A stretch of DNA of 64,000 bases from Meconema thalassinum. Taxonomy: Eukaryota; Arthropoda; Insecta; Orthoptera; Tettigoniidae. The stretch spans positions 153,939,890-154,003,889 of the forward strand of contig OX336397.1 of the NCBI GenBank assembly GCA_946902985.2. Direction: 5' to 3'. The translations under genes were made by a program, and so were the position numbers. The notes below the pieces were generated by a model. That model ran no database searches, was not told the origin of the DNA, and worked only from the letters and a program-made list of their open reading frames with translations. Every line of letters starts with the position of its first letter. Positions within the stretch are counted from its first letter, which is position 1. Below, one piece after another: positions 45,600 to 56,840 of this stretch.

Positions 45600-45935
45600 T
45601 AGGTAGTCAGCCCGAAGGCTGGTTGGATCCTCAAAAAGTACCGCCGTTACGTTATGCGAGTCGATACCCGCAAAAACCCAAGGCAGCGCTATTTTGAGGC
45701 GTTCTAGGCAAGAAGAGGAGTGAGGTAGTTTGCCATTGCTTTCCTCACTGAGTCAGAACAGTAGTCCTAACCCTATGAGTAGAACCTTTCACAGCATTCA
45801 CAGGCACTGACTGTGCCCCGAATGCCATTACTAAGCACCACCCATACCTCAGTAGCTTCCATATAATCACAGCCATGAGTGAGACTGAGACATCGGTGAA
45901 AAGCCACCTTTTACTCTAGCCTGTGCCAACTGACA
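45600..45935. repeat. Probable dispersed repeat (SINE-like)
   Basis: The stretch from CAGCCCGAAGGCTGGTTGGA through GAGGTAGTTTGCCATTGCTT to GACTGAGACATCGGTGAAAA is GC-balanced compared with its AT-rich surroundings and reads like a short interspersed element. I infer repeat status from composition and phrase style; only one copy is in the window and no box A/B is clear. Confidence 0.4.
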
Positions 45936-46569
45936 AATGCAAATGTACTGTATTCATCAAGAGATGGCAAACAGGCCAACTGTACGGTATATGAAAGTTT
46001 TTTTTGTCGCAAGAGAAATATACGGTACCGTAATTCGAAATCGTCTGTATGACAATGATTGTTCACCTATGGTGCGGACGCAGCCTTTTAAGGGGAAATA
46101 AGAAAGCCTAGGTAGGTAATTAGGGTGTACCGGTACGGTTTACAGTGGCAGTTTTAAGACAAGAAGATGCTAACTAAGGGATAAAGTTTTCAAGTGATAT
46201 TGAAGCGGCACTAAGGGGGAAGTAAGTTGCAAAATAATCAATAGGTCACATCATATGCAAACCGTACCTGTTAAGTGAGAATAAATGGCTCAAAAGCACT
46301 TAGCCTATCCGACTTGGCTGCAGAATCACTTGCAGGACGAGATTGCTAGCAATCCAATATCGTCACCGAGTTAGTATATTCCACGTACCTCGCGGCAAAA
46401 GCGAATTTTGAACTTCACGCATGGATAATATGTGAAGTACTGTTTACAGACGTGAGTAAATTGCATAATGAGGATGATTCTTACATCCAGAGTTCAACTT
46501 CATTACGACGATAATTATACAGGTAACCCAGTGATAGAAATATAACTTGGTAAGGATAAAAACATATTT
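45936..46569. other. Unassigned DNA
   Basis: Nothing recognised upstream of the duplicated segment. Confidence 0.3.
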
Positions 46570-46800
46570 CAGTCCCTTCCGTTCAATGTTGGTCTATGAG
46601 GGAGGTACCGGTATGCTGTGTTTGGTTTGAAGTGGGTTTCTTGTAACACAAGGTGTAAGTATTGTCTTGTATTTTCTGAAACTCATTGTATCCATTTACT
46701 GCCAATTTCTTAGTACTCATAGTTTGACTTGAGTTTACTTTCGAGTTTATAGGTTTGTAGTGGATTTCCTGCCCCATCATAAAACCCATAAAGGACACTC
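46570..46800 (+). repeat. Upstream half of inverted segmental duplication (copy 2)
   Basis: Reverse-complement homologue of 13700-13945, about 300 bp before the ATG at 47105. Similar to copy 1 over roughly 220 bp, with many substitutions and small indels. Confidence 0.8.
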
Positions 46801-47104
46801 CATTTCAGTGGCTATCACCAGTAATTATTCATCATTCTATTGCAATGATGGGCGTTAATATTTTACTCGACATTATACCCTAACTAATATCTTATGAAGT
46901 CGAGCGCCATGGTCGAATAGGTTTCACCGCTAACCTCGTCTTCTCACAGTGCACTGGGAGGGCTGTGTTATCATTACCAGTAGCCTTATTTGGATTCTGT
47001 AATCCCCTGATGTGTTATATATCATAATGATTTGACGTACTGGTATAAGTACGGACTCTTATAATCCTTAGGCGCACTTTGTGTGTTCTAGCTTGCTGAA
47101 CATC

Positions 47105-47173
47105 ATGGAGCAACAACCATTCATTAAGACTGAGCCAGAATGGCTGTCTGAAACTGATGAATTCCCTAATAAG
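47105..47173 (+). CDS. Exon 1 of a gene start with SUMO-consensus motif (copy 2)
   Basis: ATG at 47105 begins 23 codons: MEQQPFIKTEPEW, then LSETDEFPNK, ending at the donor GTAAGT (47174). IKTE is a psi-K-x-E SUMOylation consensus. Compared with copy 1 it has four extra residues (WLSE-type block), so copy 1 carries a small in-frame deletion or copy 2 an insertion. IKxEPEW N-termini are typical of insect C2H2 zinc-finger families. The gene downstream is disrupted (see exon 2). Confidence 0.65.
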
Positions 47174-47327
47174 GTAAGTTGTATTTATTATGAATTTCGT
47201 TTTACACAGCTACCAAACAGAAGGCTAGCCAAGATGTTTAATATTTTATTTTTTACGTACGGTACCTTAGTACAGTTATTCTGTCAGTATGTTTTTTGAT
47301 GGCTCATACTTGTATAATCATTTCTAG

Positions 47328-47396
47328 GAATCAATTGACCCGCTACCCACTTATAATCTGCTGAATAACTCTAGTGATATATATGAATATGTTCAC
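47328..47396 (+). pseudogene. Exon 2, 5' half only (copy 2)
   Basis: After the acceptor TTTCTAG (47321-47327), the sequence GAATCAATTGAC...TATAATCTGCTGAATAAC follows exon 2 of copy 1 to about GATATATATGAATAT. There the match stops and the 88-bp minisatellite begins (GTTCACTGTGCTGGTACCCT). The last part of the exon and its donor are missing. Read through, the frame continues into the array and meets TAA near 47480. Copy 2 therefore looks like a pseudogene, unless splicing skips this exon. Confidence 0.7.
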
Positions 47397-48530
47397 TGTG
47401 CTGGTACCCTGGGCCCAATTGTAGGTGACATCTATACCACATTTTGTGCTAACAGTGGTACAATTCTTGGTAATGCAAGTTAAATTCACTGGCACCCTGG
47501 ACCCTATTGTACGTGATGTCCACACCACATGTGCTAACAGTAGCTAATTTATTCGTGATACAGGTTCACTCTGCTGGCACCCTGGGCCATTTTGTATTTG
47601 AAGTTTACACCACATGTAGTGGTAACAGTAGCTAATTCATTGGTAATGCAGGTTCACTCTGCTGGGACCCTGGGCCATTTTGTATTTGAAGTCCACGCCA
47701 CATGTAGTGTTAACCGTAGCTAATTTATTGGTAATGCAGGTTCACTCTGCTTGCACCCTGGGCCCTATTGTAGGTGAAGTCCACACCACATGCTGTGTTA
47801 ACAGTATCTAATTTATTGGTAATGCAGGTTTACCCTGCTTGCACCCTGGGCCCTATTGTAGGTGAAGTCCACACCACATGCTGTGCTAACAGTAGCTAAT
47901 TTATTGGCAATACAGGTTTGTTCTGCTGGCACCCTGGGCCCTATTTTAGGTGAAGTCCACACCTCATGCTGTGCTAACAGTAGCTAATTTATTGGCAATG
48001 CAGGTTTGTTCTGCTGGCACCCTGGGCCCTATTTTAGGTGAAGTCCACACCACATGTAGGCCTAGTGGTAACAGTAGCTAATTTATTGGTAATACAGATT
48101 TGTTCTGCTGGCACCCTGGGCCCTATTTTAGGTGAAGTCCACATCACATGCTGTGCTAACAGTAGCTAATTTATTGGTAATACAGATTTGTTCTGCTGGC
48201 ACCCTGGGCCCTATTTTAGGTGAAGTCCACATCACATGCTGTGCTAACAGTAGCTAATTTATTGGTAATACAGGTTTGTTCTGCTGGCACCCTGGGCCCT
48301 ATTTTAGGTGAAGTCCACATCACATGCTGTGCTAACAGTAGCTAATTTATTGGCAATGCAGGTTTGTTCCGCTGGCACCCTGGGCCCTATTTTAGGTGAA
48401 GTCCACACCACATGTTGTGCAAACAGTAGCTAATTTATTGGTAATGCAGGTGTCTCCTGGTACCCTGGGCCCTATTGTACGTGAATTCCACACACATGTT
48501 GTGCTAACTTTAGCTAATTTATTGGTAACT
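47397..48530. repeat. 88-bp minisatellite, copy 2 (about 13 units)
   Basis: The unit has GCTGGCACCCTGGGCCCTAT, TTTAGGTGAAGTCCACA, CACATGCTGTGCTAACAGTA and GCTAATTTATTGGTAATGCA. GCACCCTGGG recurs at 48111, 48199 and 48287, exactly 88 bp apart. Central units are nearly identical; outer ones are more diverged, the usual gradient of homogenisation. It is the inverted paralogue of 11583-12170. Confidence 0.95.
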
Positions 48531-49800
48531 AGCAGGAGTACCCGTTCTTCGAACGGTGTTCGGTGGTAATACCAGACATTATCAATTGAGCTACTGTTTC
48601 AGTGGTTAGCGTTTTGTCATTCCTTCATAAGTTTATGAGAACGAAGTTAGTTTTCTGGGAATATCACACACACTGTTAATTTAAGGGCCTTAAAATGTGG
48701 TTTTCGGAGACCCTTTATAAACTCCAGAAGTTTGTGTCTCACACTGAGAAGCGCAACATATGCTATGACCGTCCTTCTAGGATAATATTTATATTTCGCC
48801 TATTTTAGCATGTATTTTGAGAAGTTTTTCCCTATATCCACCTTTCTACTGTATGAAAAGTACGGTGAAGAGTTTTATAAATGATTGGTGTATTGACTCT
48901 CATGGATACCATACCTAATTTTACGATGCACCATGCATTCAAACACGAGTTATAGGCGTACATAAAGATACACAGAAAGACAGACAGACAATTCTATAGT
49001 CTACAACATATCATCCAGATATCCAAATATGGGTATATCTACCACACAGTATCAAACAAAATCATCCTTACGATGAACCCGTATGTCGACAAAGAAAAAA
49101 AAATTAGTTTAAATGTGCTCTCAAACTAAATTCACCTAACGTGTACTTCCTGAAGTGAAATAGAATTGAAAGCTTTGTAGACGAAACACAATACACGTCA
49201 CATAAAAACTGACCCTCTATATTGTGTTAGGTCCCCATACACAGGAAGATCCCTTTCATAAATTATAAAGGCTTGTGGTGCATGAAAATTTAGGTTCTTT
49301 AGCCTCAAATGACCCAAATTCCTAAAAGCAGCAAAAAAGAATTTGATTCAATTCAGGAATTTTTGAAAATAAGGTTGCTGTTTGGATATATAATAGACCT
49401 TCTGTACTATATGTCGCACGTGAAAATTGCGTGAAAAAATTGTAGTTTACCCCTTGACGCCCTTAATTGCATTGATAAATTATACAGTCTAAGTTGGTTC
49501 CGTGATAACCTTATAGCCATTTGCAAACTTTCACAGAAATGTAATAAATGGAGTGACATTGCTTCTTACAGAAATAGTAGGAAAGTTGAATGTCACCCCT
49601 TGAGATAATATCATGGTTACCGACTTGCATTCCTTCATTAGTTTGTTAAATTAAATAAAATTATTTTTCTTGGAATATCTCAGAAACTGTTGGTTTTAGA
49701 GACATAATGAAGTTTTCGAGGAACCTTTAGGCCCCTCAAGTTTTGTTTCTCGTCGTTGTACGCCATAATAATAATAATAATTTAATATAGGGATAGGAAT
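48530..49800 (-). mobile_element. Helitron on the minus strand, 3' end at 48530-48533
   Basis: Reverse-complemented, the left end reads CCGTTCGAAGAACGG (hairpin with a 3-base loop), GTACTCCTG and CTAG: the Helitron 3' signature. It lies directly against the last minisatellite unit (GGTAA). The right boundary is guessed from a TATTCCTATCCC and (AAT)n-rich stretch near 49770-49800. No Rep/Hel coding seen; internal paralogous phrases (CATTCCTTCATAAGTTT at 48620; CATTCCTTCATTAGTTT at 49630) suggest two internal repeats about 1 kb apart. Confidence 0.6.
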
Positions 49801-52800
49801 ATAATAGACCTGCCGTACTGCCCCCGTAAATTGAATTATACTGAGACCACCGTGGCTGTATTGGCATATGTGAATAAAGTTATGGCCGTCATAGTTGTGA
49901 CGTGTATATTCATGACGTAGGCGTGGATGACGCAACGCTCGAGCAAGTAGGCTGGCTGAGCTTAGATTCTTGCTGACGTCACGATTTTGTTCGAGAAGGA
50001 TCTTAGATTTACGACGCAGTCGCAGGGAAGCAAGTAAACGTGCTGAGGAAGAAGTTACGCTATTGGAGGAGAGGCTCGAACCAATGAATGATAGCGGAAG
50101 ACGGAGATTACTGAAACTACCATATTTAATAACTTTTGGCATGCAGAATTGTGGAAAACTATTTTCAGTTATGGCATTGATTTGGAATTTTGAAGAAATT
50201 AATTATATGTTTTTGAAATCTGAAAATCCGTCAAGAATAGCCAAAGTTGGAACTTCGAGTAATGATGGAAGAAGAAGCTATGGTAGGGTTGGATACGCCC
50301 CTTCAAAGTTGATAAAAGGCCTTGCACAGCAGAGAGTTTTTTTTTCTCACTTCGTGGTTTTATTCTGACTTGATAGTCTGACTTCGTGTTCTGATAGAAC
50401 AAGCATATCGTCATAAGCAAACGTGGCAGAGCCCACCACATCGAACAGTATTGGGTATCCAGCAGTGCAATTTTACTGTTACTAAAACTAGGCGAAGTTG
50501 GAGCGCACACATAAACGATTCTACAAGTTTATCTATCAAGAATTAGCTACTGCATTTATACTAATTCAATAGTGCATTACAATATTGAGGCGTGTGCGAA
50601 AGTTGAACTTTTTCATTATAATACTTCAGAAGATATTCGCATTTAAAGACTGCAGAGAAAAGTGTTTTTCTCGAATCCTGAGAAGCACTTTTACTACCAC
50701 ATTCTACGCTACGGCAGACACGTGTATTTCAACCGTGATACTGAAGATTACATTTGGTGATACAACGCTACATTCTACAATGGAACTATACAATCTGGCA
50801 GTACTTTCGACTAACATTATAATGGAAGTGGAGATGGAAGACTAAAACTTTAATGCAATTGGGACATACATCAGTAGTGTGAAGTAGCAACATGGAGCTT
50901 CGATAATCGTCATTCTACAAAGACGAGCATGTAGTGAACATTCAGCTACACTCATGCATCGTAATCCATCGCTGAATTACATCAAATGGCAGTGGAAATA
51001 AATTCATACTCCACAATTATGAATATTTCTGCGGAAATATTTGCAATGAACTTCATGGCTGATTTCTACAAGAACTTCAGGGAACTTTCAAGAGTGGCAA
51101 GGGTTTTTCCCAGCACACAAAGAAGAGTTTTGCCAGAAGGATGTCTATCGTGTACACGGAGCAGTGCGATTTCCGGAGGAGGAAGCTGTTTTATTCTCCG
51201 AGGGCGCAGGTTCCAGGTTCGAGGTCGGTGCACATCTATCCTGTGGTGAAATGGAACCAGCAGCAGTCTTCTTTGAAATTTTCTTCTAGAACTTCAATCC
51301 AACAGATAAGGTAGCCGTGAACGGTTTTTGATTTATTTGAGCCATTTTAGTGAGATCTGAGCAACTATCTTTCCCATATTTTCTGTCATATATATTTGAT
51401 TGCCCCATATTCTTTTGCTAGATGTTTCTGTACTCTGTACACTTTGCAGCTTTATGCCATTTTCTTCGATTTATTGAGACATTATTATGTCATTTGCATA
51501 TTTAAACATTTTGGATCAGTTTATACTGAAGTTAAATATTCTTTCGAGAATTTGAATTTTTCTTGTAGTCACGATTTGACTGTAAAGTTAACGATTTCCT
51601 ATGGCAAGTTTGAATTCAGACAGCGTGTCGTTTTATTAAAGTAATTCTTTTCAGTAAATTACTTTGACCAATTTTCTGTCATCCTCAAGAAAGAAGAATG
51701 ATTAAAAGATTTTAGAGCGTTAAAATCTACTACTTTATCGACGATCTTGGAAATACTAGTCGTTTTTATGAACATGATTGAAACACAGACATTTTTAGTC
51801 AATTCTGAAATACCATTGCATTATAGACAATTTTATGAAATATGAACTTTGAATACGATTTATTCAGTACACTATAGTAATGAACATTTGATAGGAGATT
51901 TTCTCAATTCTAGATTGAAACAATAATGTTTGCATTTTCTAGTCTATTTGCATTCTATTCGACTATTTCTGCAGTTAAATGAATTTTGCTTGAATATAGT
52001 ATTTTTATACTGCGATAATTATGATGAGATTAATTCATTTTCATAGACCAGGGAGGCGTGTCTAATCGTATTTGCTATTAAATTTATTTGTGACTGGCAA
52101 ATTTTTACTTCATATCGCTTCATGAATGAAACCCACGAAGTTTAAATATAATAACAGTTTTCGATACAATTGATGAATATAAGAATTTTTAAAGAGGAAC
52201 TATGGATGTATAATCGTTAGTTCAGTGGACATGTAAAAGTCGCTGATGAATAATGCCCTTTAATAAGTGATGGAGGTTCCCACAATAATATTGATGATGA
52301 TGATGAATTTATAAGTGGACGTTTTTTGTGTGTATTGTGGAAGATTTTGATGCCATATATAATGAGATATATGATGAATTATGGGCCAATTTTGTGCGTT
52401 TGTGCGAGGTATGTTTCCGCTGAGTTGTATTGTTCAGGTCCATTGAAAATTATTCATGTGAAGTTACTGTTAAAATTAACAAGAGTGATAAATTGGTTGA
52501 ATTATAGATTTTGAATGGAGGTTACCGTCACAAATAATAATTATTAAATCTTATTAAACCTGAATCTATAATTTAAATATAAGTAACCTTCATCGGTCGA
52601 TTATATTACCACGATTTAAGAAAATATCATCCGGATAAACGTGTGGTTAATGTATTTCAAATATAAATAAAATATAAATAATGTAAATAACTATGTAAAT
52701 ATCTATAATAATAATTTGAAACAAACGGGATTAATAGAGGCGTGTAAAAATTTTTCAATTGTCGTTTGACTAAGTTATGAACAATCTCAATGTTATAAAT

Positions 52801-54315
52801 AATTATTGAACACTATGATATAACATTATGCGTTTTGCTATTAACATTTAAACAACGCTAGTTCGATAATTGGAATAAACATTTAAATAAGATTTGAGAT
52901 TAACAGAGTAATCCATTGCCATGTGAACGGAACTTGTATAAATTTTGCGTGATAATATTTGAGTTGAGATGTGAGCATTTAAATTGTTTTGAATGAGAGC
53001 TAGACTCTGCGTTGGCTAGCATTTGGTGACACTGGTTAGGCAGCTGCGTCCATTTGACGAAGCAAGCATGCAACACTGCTTAGGGTGTATTGTAGGTGGC
53101 CAGATAACTGAATGGTGGAGGTCAAGGTCAACTACTTAGCGGCCTTGCGGTTATTAATAAATGTGTGTCAATGAACTAAATTATGAAGTTCATGAACAAG
53201 GAAACAAATGCTATATGTCTCGTCCCAGCTCCCTTATCCATTCCAATGTGCATTGTTGTTATTATTACGTTCTTTTGAGCTAGAGAAAGCTGAATTTTTG
53301 TATGTGAAGTCTACAGTCCTACAGGAGGACATGGTTGCATTGACAATGGCTTCAGACAGCCATAACTATTTTGTTGTTAAATTTTGTTAAAATATTCTTT
53401 TTTCTTTATGTGAAATAAATTATTGTGCAGTTTAAATTTTCTGGTCTCCGACTTGGTTCATTTTAAATATCGTGGTGGAGGTTATTGTGAGGGCATACTA
53501 TTAAGAGATCCAGTTGAAAACCCAGACCCGAGATTAAATTGAATAGGTAAGAAAAAGGTAAGTATGAACCCCCGTATATTTTGGTGTGTTCCACAATAAT
53601 TTCATGTTAACTACTGTGCTCTAATATCGGTAGTATCTGTCAGTGCCATTTTCATTGATGTAGCTGTGCCGGTGCAATCGATTATTGGCAATCCGATTGA
53701 GGGGGGCGGATTTCTGACAGCCTACTATCCGGATTATCGGGGACAGTAGGATTGGCGCAATCAACGTGTGGGGCTCGAATAACATTGGATTACCAAGTTA
53801 TCGATGTCAATGGGATTGTGAAGACTCAAATAAAGAGGTTGATTCTTTGTTAGATGTCTTGGCCAATTGTAGAATTTGAGAGTGTGATTATATAGGGATT
53901 AAATGTTGTGTTGTATTAGGAAAATTACACTCAGAAAAGATCAGATCTTATACAACCTGAGAGAGGTTAAATAGGCTGGAAACTTAGAAAAATCGCCTAT
54001 GATCTGGATTCTTATTTTATTTGACCGGCTTATGACATGTTTAGTCATATTAAAGATAAAATTAAACTATTTGGATTGTAAATGTAAATTATTTATGTTA
54101 GGATATGTAAAATGAACCAAAGAAATTTGAACATGTGCTTGAGTTTATTTCAACATAGGGTGTTTATGAAGTTAGTGATAAGCTAATTATAAGTTAGATT
54201 TAAGACAGAAAATTGCTCAAACTTTATATATGGTGAAAGGCGTTGCTCAGATGTTGTTATCTTGCTCTATTTGATGTATGTCCCTAACGCAGTCTATTAT
54301 TGAAATATTATTGAG
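49801..54315. other. Unassigned DNA left of the coiled-coil ORF
   Basis: No known protein recognised. A plus-strand 132-codon frame (49970-50368) has an Arg/Glu-rich start and no family features. AATAAA at 53415 and a leader-like stretch up to 54315 could belong to a long LTR and untranslated leader of a retroelement whose gag-like frame starts at 54316, but no primer-binding site or LTR pair can be shown. Confidence 0.3.
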
Positions 54316-55655
54316 ATGGCAGATGAGAGTATGAGAAAGATGTTGGAGGAGATGTCCAACAGTTTGAAAGCTAGCATGAATAAAAGTGTGAGGGAGATGG
54401 AAGCTAGGAATGCTAGTCGAATGCAGGAGATGATGAAGGATCTCCAGACCAGTTCTGCAAATTTGGAAAATAACATGTCGCGTTTACAGACCAGTACACA
54501 GGAGGTCCAGAATGCCGTGACTGACATTCACAAGGATGTCTCAGATGTTAAAGTAGATTTATCCAATGTCCATAAAGATGTTTCAGATGTAAAAAATTGA
54601 TGTTTCCAATGTTTCAGGGAAAAGTTGATTCAGTCCAGAAAGACCTTACTTTGTTAAATCTTGATGTTGCTAATGTCCGGGGTGATATTTCATGTACTAG
54701 AGCAGAAGTAATCGTTGTTAGGAATGATGTTGCTACTGTACAAGACAAGGTAGAAGAAGTTCAAAGAGAGATTAGAAATGTTCGAACCGATGTGTCAAAC
54801 GTTCAAGTAGACATAAATAATATTCAGTCTGATGTTAATGATATGCAAAGCGATATCAATAAGGTGCAAATAGAAGTTAATACAGTTTTTGTAGACATTG
54901 CCAAAGTTCAAACTGATGTTAATAAGGTTAGAGAAGAAATTGAAACTTCAAAAACGCTTTGTACTCGTAACATTAGTGCTTTAACAACTAGATTGGTTGA
55001 CGAGTCTGTTAGGACAACAGCTTCACTAGCTGGATTAAAACATGATGTAGAGGTCATGAGGACCCAAGTCTTAGATCATAATCGTTTACTTAAGGAAGAC
55101 ATTGAAGTAGATATTGCTGAAATGTTAACTGCAAATGTAACGGTTTGGAAAGATGAATGGAACAAGTCAAGTGGGGAACATGTCAATCAGATTCAGGAGC
55201 GAATTGAACGAAAACTAGCCAGTACACAAGTAGATATAAATAATGAGGTAGTTCAAATTAGAAAGGATTTGAGTATAAGGATGGATTCGCTATCCGAAAA
55301 GCAGGTAGAGGATAGAACTCAAATGGGCCAGGACGTGCAAGCATTAAAAACTGCGTTAGAGGAACAAATTCATAAGGTTGTCTCTGATGTCAATGAAACT
55401 ACGAGCAAACTTCAGAATTTAAACCTAGGAGAAGCTAGCATGTTGGAAACGTATAAAGAAGAGTTGATTAGGAAAGTCGTCACGGAAATCACAGATAAGG
55501 ATCCAGAAGGGTTGACTTTTGAAGATAATAGGAATTACGTGAGAAGATGTAACCTCGCTACTGAAGAGAGAGATATTAGTCCTGAGGAACGTATAATCAG
55601 ATTCCGGGAAGAAGAGGATAGGAATATTGAACCTGAATGGAAATATCGTGAGTAG
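54316..55655 (+). pseudogene. Coiled-coil protein, gag-like, with a frame break
   Basis: ATG at 54316 opens a Met/Lys/Glu-rich helix (MADESMRKMLEEMSNSLKAS). From residue about 60 it becomes a heptad/undecad array of 'DVSDVK', 'DVSNVQ', 'DINNIQ', 'DVNDMQ' and 'EVNTV', a long parallel coiled coil. The frame stops at TGA 54598-54600 and the following frame runs open to 55655, ending in an acidic/basic tail (ERDISPEERIIRFREEEDRN). The heptads continue through the break in a third frame (IDVSNVSG), so two single-base insertions in A-runs best explain it. Such N-terminal coiled coils occur in gag proteins of insect LTR retroelements; no capsid, zinc knuckle or pol is visible, so the assignment is uncertain. 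Confidence 0.5.
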
Positions 55656-55689
55656 GGGGGTGATGAGAGTTCCAAGCCACTCTAGAACC

Positions 55690-56840
55690 CCCCTTGCTCT
55701 ACTACTAAGCCTCAGCCATGTTAAATATCTCTCGAACGCGTGGTCCGATTTTGACAAATGAGGTATAGTTGGACTCGGGCTGACGTCCTCTTTGCTATGG
55801 ACCACTCGTTATATTTTTCAAATTTTTTTTGAAAATTTTTGTTTTCGAAACTAGGTGATAGTTTGAAAACTAAACATGATAGAACGTTGTGCTATGGCTC
55901 AAACGAATGGTCTTTATGCCCTTTATTTTCTATAATGAAACTTTTTTACTTTTATGGTTTTTTTGAAAACACTCGAATTTTGAAAATCCAATATTTTGGA
56001 AACTAGGAACTCTACAAAAACGTTTATTTGACATAAATGAAAGGTCCCTATGCCCTCTACCCCCAAAATAAATGTCAAGTCTCTAGGATGAAAACCTGTA
56101 GTAGTGTGGTAAGGAGAGTGCTGCTTCACTTCTTAATGAGCCACCCTCGTATTTGCCCCGAAGCTGATATCTCGCTAACCAATGGTCGGATTTGAACATA
56201 CAGGGTGTCCTAGCACTCGTAGTGATGCCCCCTACTTTCCTATAGCCTCTTTATTTGATTAAAAGACCAAAACTAAAAGGTCATGTGCTTTTAATATCTC
56301 GCGAACCAATCATGCTAGAGGTGTGTTCGACAGGTCCAAAGACTTGGGCTGACGTCCTCTTTGCTATAGACCACTCGTTATAATTTTTAATAAAATTGGA
56401 AACTCGATTTTGGGGTAAACACCTGTTTTTTTTGCGATTTTGCCGATATCTCACGAACCAATAACGCTAGAGGCATGTTCGACAGGTCCAAGGACTCGGG
56501 GTGACGTCCTCTCTGCTATGGACCACTCGTTATAATTTTTAATAAAATTGGAAACTCGAATTTGGGGTAAACACGTGTTTTTGTGATTTTGCCGATATCT
56601 CACGAAGCAATAACGCTAGAGGCATGTACGATGGGTCCAAGGATTCGGGCAGACGTCCTCTTTGCTATAGACCACTCGTTGTAATTTTTTAAAATTTTGG
56701 AAACGCGATTTTGGGGTAAACACGTGTTTTTTGTGATTTTTGCCGATATTTCACGAACCAATAACGCTAGAGATGTGTACGAGGTGTCCTAGGACTCGGG
56801 CTAACGCCCCCTTTCAAATGTGGTAGATATTTTTTTTCCA
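55690..56840. repeat. About 150-bp tandem repeats, likely Polinton terminus
   Basis: Blocks GATATCTCACGAACCAATAA, CGCTAGAGGCATGT, CGACAGGTCCAAGGACTCGG, GACGTCCTCTTTGCTAT, GGACCACTCGTTATAATTTT and TTGGGGTAAACACGTG recur; GCCGATAT starts at 56442, 56591 and 56742. A more diverged first half (55715-56290) carries related blocks. Homologous sequence at 34030-34130 belongs to Polinton relic 2, so these are taken as terminal or subterminal repeats of the Polinton. The exact end and the target duplication were not identified. Confidence 0.65.

Noticed and set aside
47397..48530. CRISPR-like array (regular direct repeats)
   Set aside because: The 88-bp units are contiguous with no unique spacers, the genome is eukaryotic, and no cas genes exist.
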